7,372 nt of DNA from Pseudomonadota bacterium (GTDB lineage: Bacteria > Pseudomonadota > Alphaproteobacteria > Rhizobiales > Hyphomicrobiaceae): positions 1 through 7,372 of the forward strand of contig JAEVZQ010000346.1 in assembly GCA_023392135.1 (NCBI GenBank), in the 5' to 3' direction. This document shows, one piece after another, positions 6,333-7,372 of the stretch (positions are counted from its first letter, which is position 1; each line of letters opens with the position of its first letter). The position numbers were made by a program, and so were the translations under genes. The notes below the pieces were generated by a model. It saw only the letters and a program-made list of their open reading frames with translations. It was not told where the DNA came from and made no database searches.

Positions 6333-7277
6333 ATGACACTCTCCTGGAAAAGCGGCCGCGTGGTCTCGGTCGGCGAATGTATGGTGGAGCTGTCACGCGG
6401 GCCCGATCATCGGTTCGGACTTGGTTACGGCGGCGATACGTTCAATACCGCCGTCTATCTCACCAGAGCCGGCCTGGAGGTCGCGTATGCCACGGCTCTC
6501 GGTGACGATCCCTACAGCCGCGGCATTCGCGACCTGGCCGGGCGCGAGGGCGTGGCTACCGACCTCATCCTGACAGTGCCAGGCCGATTGCCGGGGCTTT
6601 ATCTGATCGAGACCACCGACGACGGAGAGCGTACGTTCTGGTACTGGCGCGATCGTGCGCCGGCGCGCGAGCTGTTCCAGTTGGCGGGAGCGGAACGTGT
6701 CATCGAGGGTTTTCGCGATGCGACCCTCGTCTACTTCTCAGGGATCACACTCTCGCTCTACAACCCCGCGGGGCTCGACCGGTTTGCTGCTGCATTGCGG
6801 GCAGCCAAGGATGCCGGGGCGAAGATCGCCATGGACAGCAACTATCGGCCGCGCGGCTGGGGTGGCGATATCGATCGCGCGCGGCTCACCTTCGAGCGCT
6901 TCTGGCGGCTGGCCGACATCGCCCTGCCGACGCTCGAGGACGAGCAGGCGCTTTGGAGCGATGCGGATGCCGGCGCCACCGCTGGCCGGCTCCAGGGCCT
7001 CGGCGCATCTGAGGTGATCGTGAAGCTCGGATCCAGGGGAGCCTTCGTCGCGAGCGGTGGGGCTACCGATGTCCTTCCGGCCGAGGCCGGCATTCAGGCC
7101 GTCGACACCACGGCAGCAGGCGACTCGTTCAACGCTGCCTATCTGGCAGCGCGCCAGCGCGGGCTATCAGCTCCAGAAGCGGCCGCACGGGGCAACAGGC
7201 TCGCCGCTGCCGTGATTCAACACCGCGGTGCAATCGTGCCGGCTGATGCGACCGCAGCCATCTTGGCGGGATCTTGA
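6333..7277 (+). CDS. kdgK: 2-keto-3-deoxygluconate kinase (PfkB family)
   Basis: The enzyme phosphorylates 2-keto-3-deoxygluconate with ATP to KDPG, the Entner-Doudoroff intermediate, in the cytoplasm. It serves breakdown of uronates and other acidic sugars. The 314-residue length is typical. VGECMVELS (13-21) and GGDTFNTAVYLTR (33-45) match the KdgK N-terminus and sugar-binding region. ERTFWYWRDRAPAR (99-112) and DSNYRPRGW (168-176) are KdgK-specific rather than general ribokinase features. The PfkB signature DTTAAGDSFNAAY (258-270) carries the catalytic base Asp264 and the anion hole. The usual DTTGAGDSF has Gly where this protein has Ala261, a substitution tolerated in KdgK-type enzymes. 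The ATG at 6333 is chosen as the only ATG ahead of the first beta strand; the frame is closed by a stop at 6246 and no strong ribosome site is visible. It is divergent from ugd, and any partner catabolic genes are outside the window. Confidence 0.92.
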   Translation: MTLSWKSGRVVSVGECMVELSRGPDHRFGLGYGGDTFNTAVYLTRAGLEVAYATALGDDPYSRGIRDLAGREGVATDLILTVPGRLPGLYLIETTDDGERTFWYWRDRAPARELFQLAGAERVIEGFRDATLVYFSGITLSLYNPAGLDRFAAALRAAKDAGAKIAMDSNYRPRGWGGDIDRARLTFERFWRLADIALPTLEDEQALWSDADAGATAGRLQGLGASEVIVKLGSRGAFVASGGATDVLPAEAGIQAVDTTAAGDSFNAAYLAARQRGLSAPEAAARGNRLAAAVIQHRGAIVPADATAAILAGS

Positions 7278-7296
7278 TCTCGGGTCCCAGATTTGA

Positions 7297-7326
7297 CAAT
7301 CAACACCTGTCTTCGAGGGTTGATTG
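7297..7326. repeat. Inverted repeat downstream of kdgK
   Basis: CAATCAAC (7297-7304) and GTTGATTG (7319-7326) are perfect 8-bp inverted arms. With one bulged A the stem extends through CC/GG to 10 bp. It begins 20 nt after the kdgK stop. No T run follows, so it may be a 3'-stabilising hairpin or Rho-associated end rather than an intrinsic terminator. Confidence 0.45.
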
Positions 7327-7345
7327 GAAACGCCAGGAGCGCTTA

Positions 7346-7372
7346 CTCCCTCACCTCTCCCACGGGGAGGGG
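7346..7372. repeat. Left end of a GC-rich intergenic palindromic repeat (REP-like), cut by the window edge
   Basis: CTCCCTCACCTCTCCCACGGGGAGGGG contains an inner hairpin of CCTCTCCC (7354-7361) with GGGAGGGG (7365-7372), including one T-G pair. A leading CCCTCACC would pair with a GGTGAGGG expected beyond the edge. Repeats beginning this way are common between genes of Bradyrhizobium-type genomes. Only half is visible. Confidence 0.45.

Noticed and set aside
6333..7277. Joint operon of kdgK with ugd
   Set aside because: The genes are divergently transcribed and belong to different pathways (polysaccharide precursor synthesis versus sugar-acid breakdown).

Overview
The window is high-GC DNA with strong GGGAGGA-type ribosome binding sites in its left part. 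Its gene set points to an alphaproteobacterium, most likely Hyphomicrobiales (Bradyrhizobium/Rhodopseudomonas-like). That placement rests on family resemblance and the general look of the sequence, not on a marker gene.

Left part (1-1629, minus strand): a two-gene piece of a molybdenum hydroxylase operon. The 2Fe-2S small subunit (coxS-type) is complete. The molybdopterin-binding large subunit (coxL-type) follows 22 nt downstream and runs off the left edge. It breaks off inside the active-site loop, just after PVDAYR, a context that fits the form II (coxS-coxL-coxM order) branch of the CO dehydrogenase/xanthine dehydrogenase family. The FAD subunit is not visible.

Middle (1630-3959): a minus-strand gene encodes an unusual 400-residue membrane protein. 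It has four predicted membrane segments, a large soluble loop, and a cytoplasmic tail that resembles the DNA-binding C-terminus of phage/plasmid primases. Downstream of it lies a series of four hairpins, the last one followed by eight U residues. Upstream lies a roughly 700-bp gene-free region with T-rich tracts and helically phased DnaA-box-like sites, including one perfect TTATCCACA. This middle block is the least explained part of the window.

Right part (3960-7372): a membrane-anchored peptidoglycan-binding-like protein (plus strand) converges on UDP-glucose 6-dehydrogenase (minus strand), leaving only 10 bp between their stop codons. The dehydrogenase is divergent from a PfkB-family 2-keto-3-deoxygluconate kinase (plus strand). 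The dehydrogenase supplies UDP-glucuronate for surface polysaccharide. The kinase feeds KDG into the lower Entner-Doudoroff route. They are neighbours but not an operon. The window ends in what looks like the first half of a GC-rich intergenic repeat.

No tRNA, rRNA, CRISPR array, insertion sequence or complete mobile element was seen.
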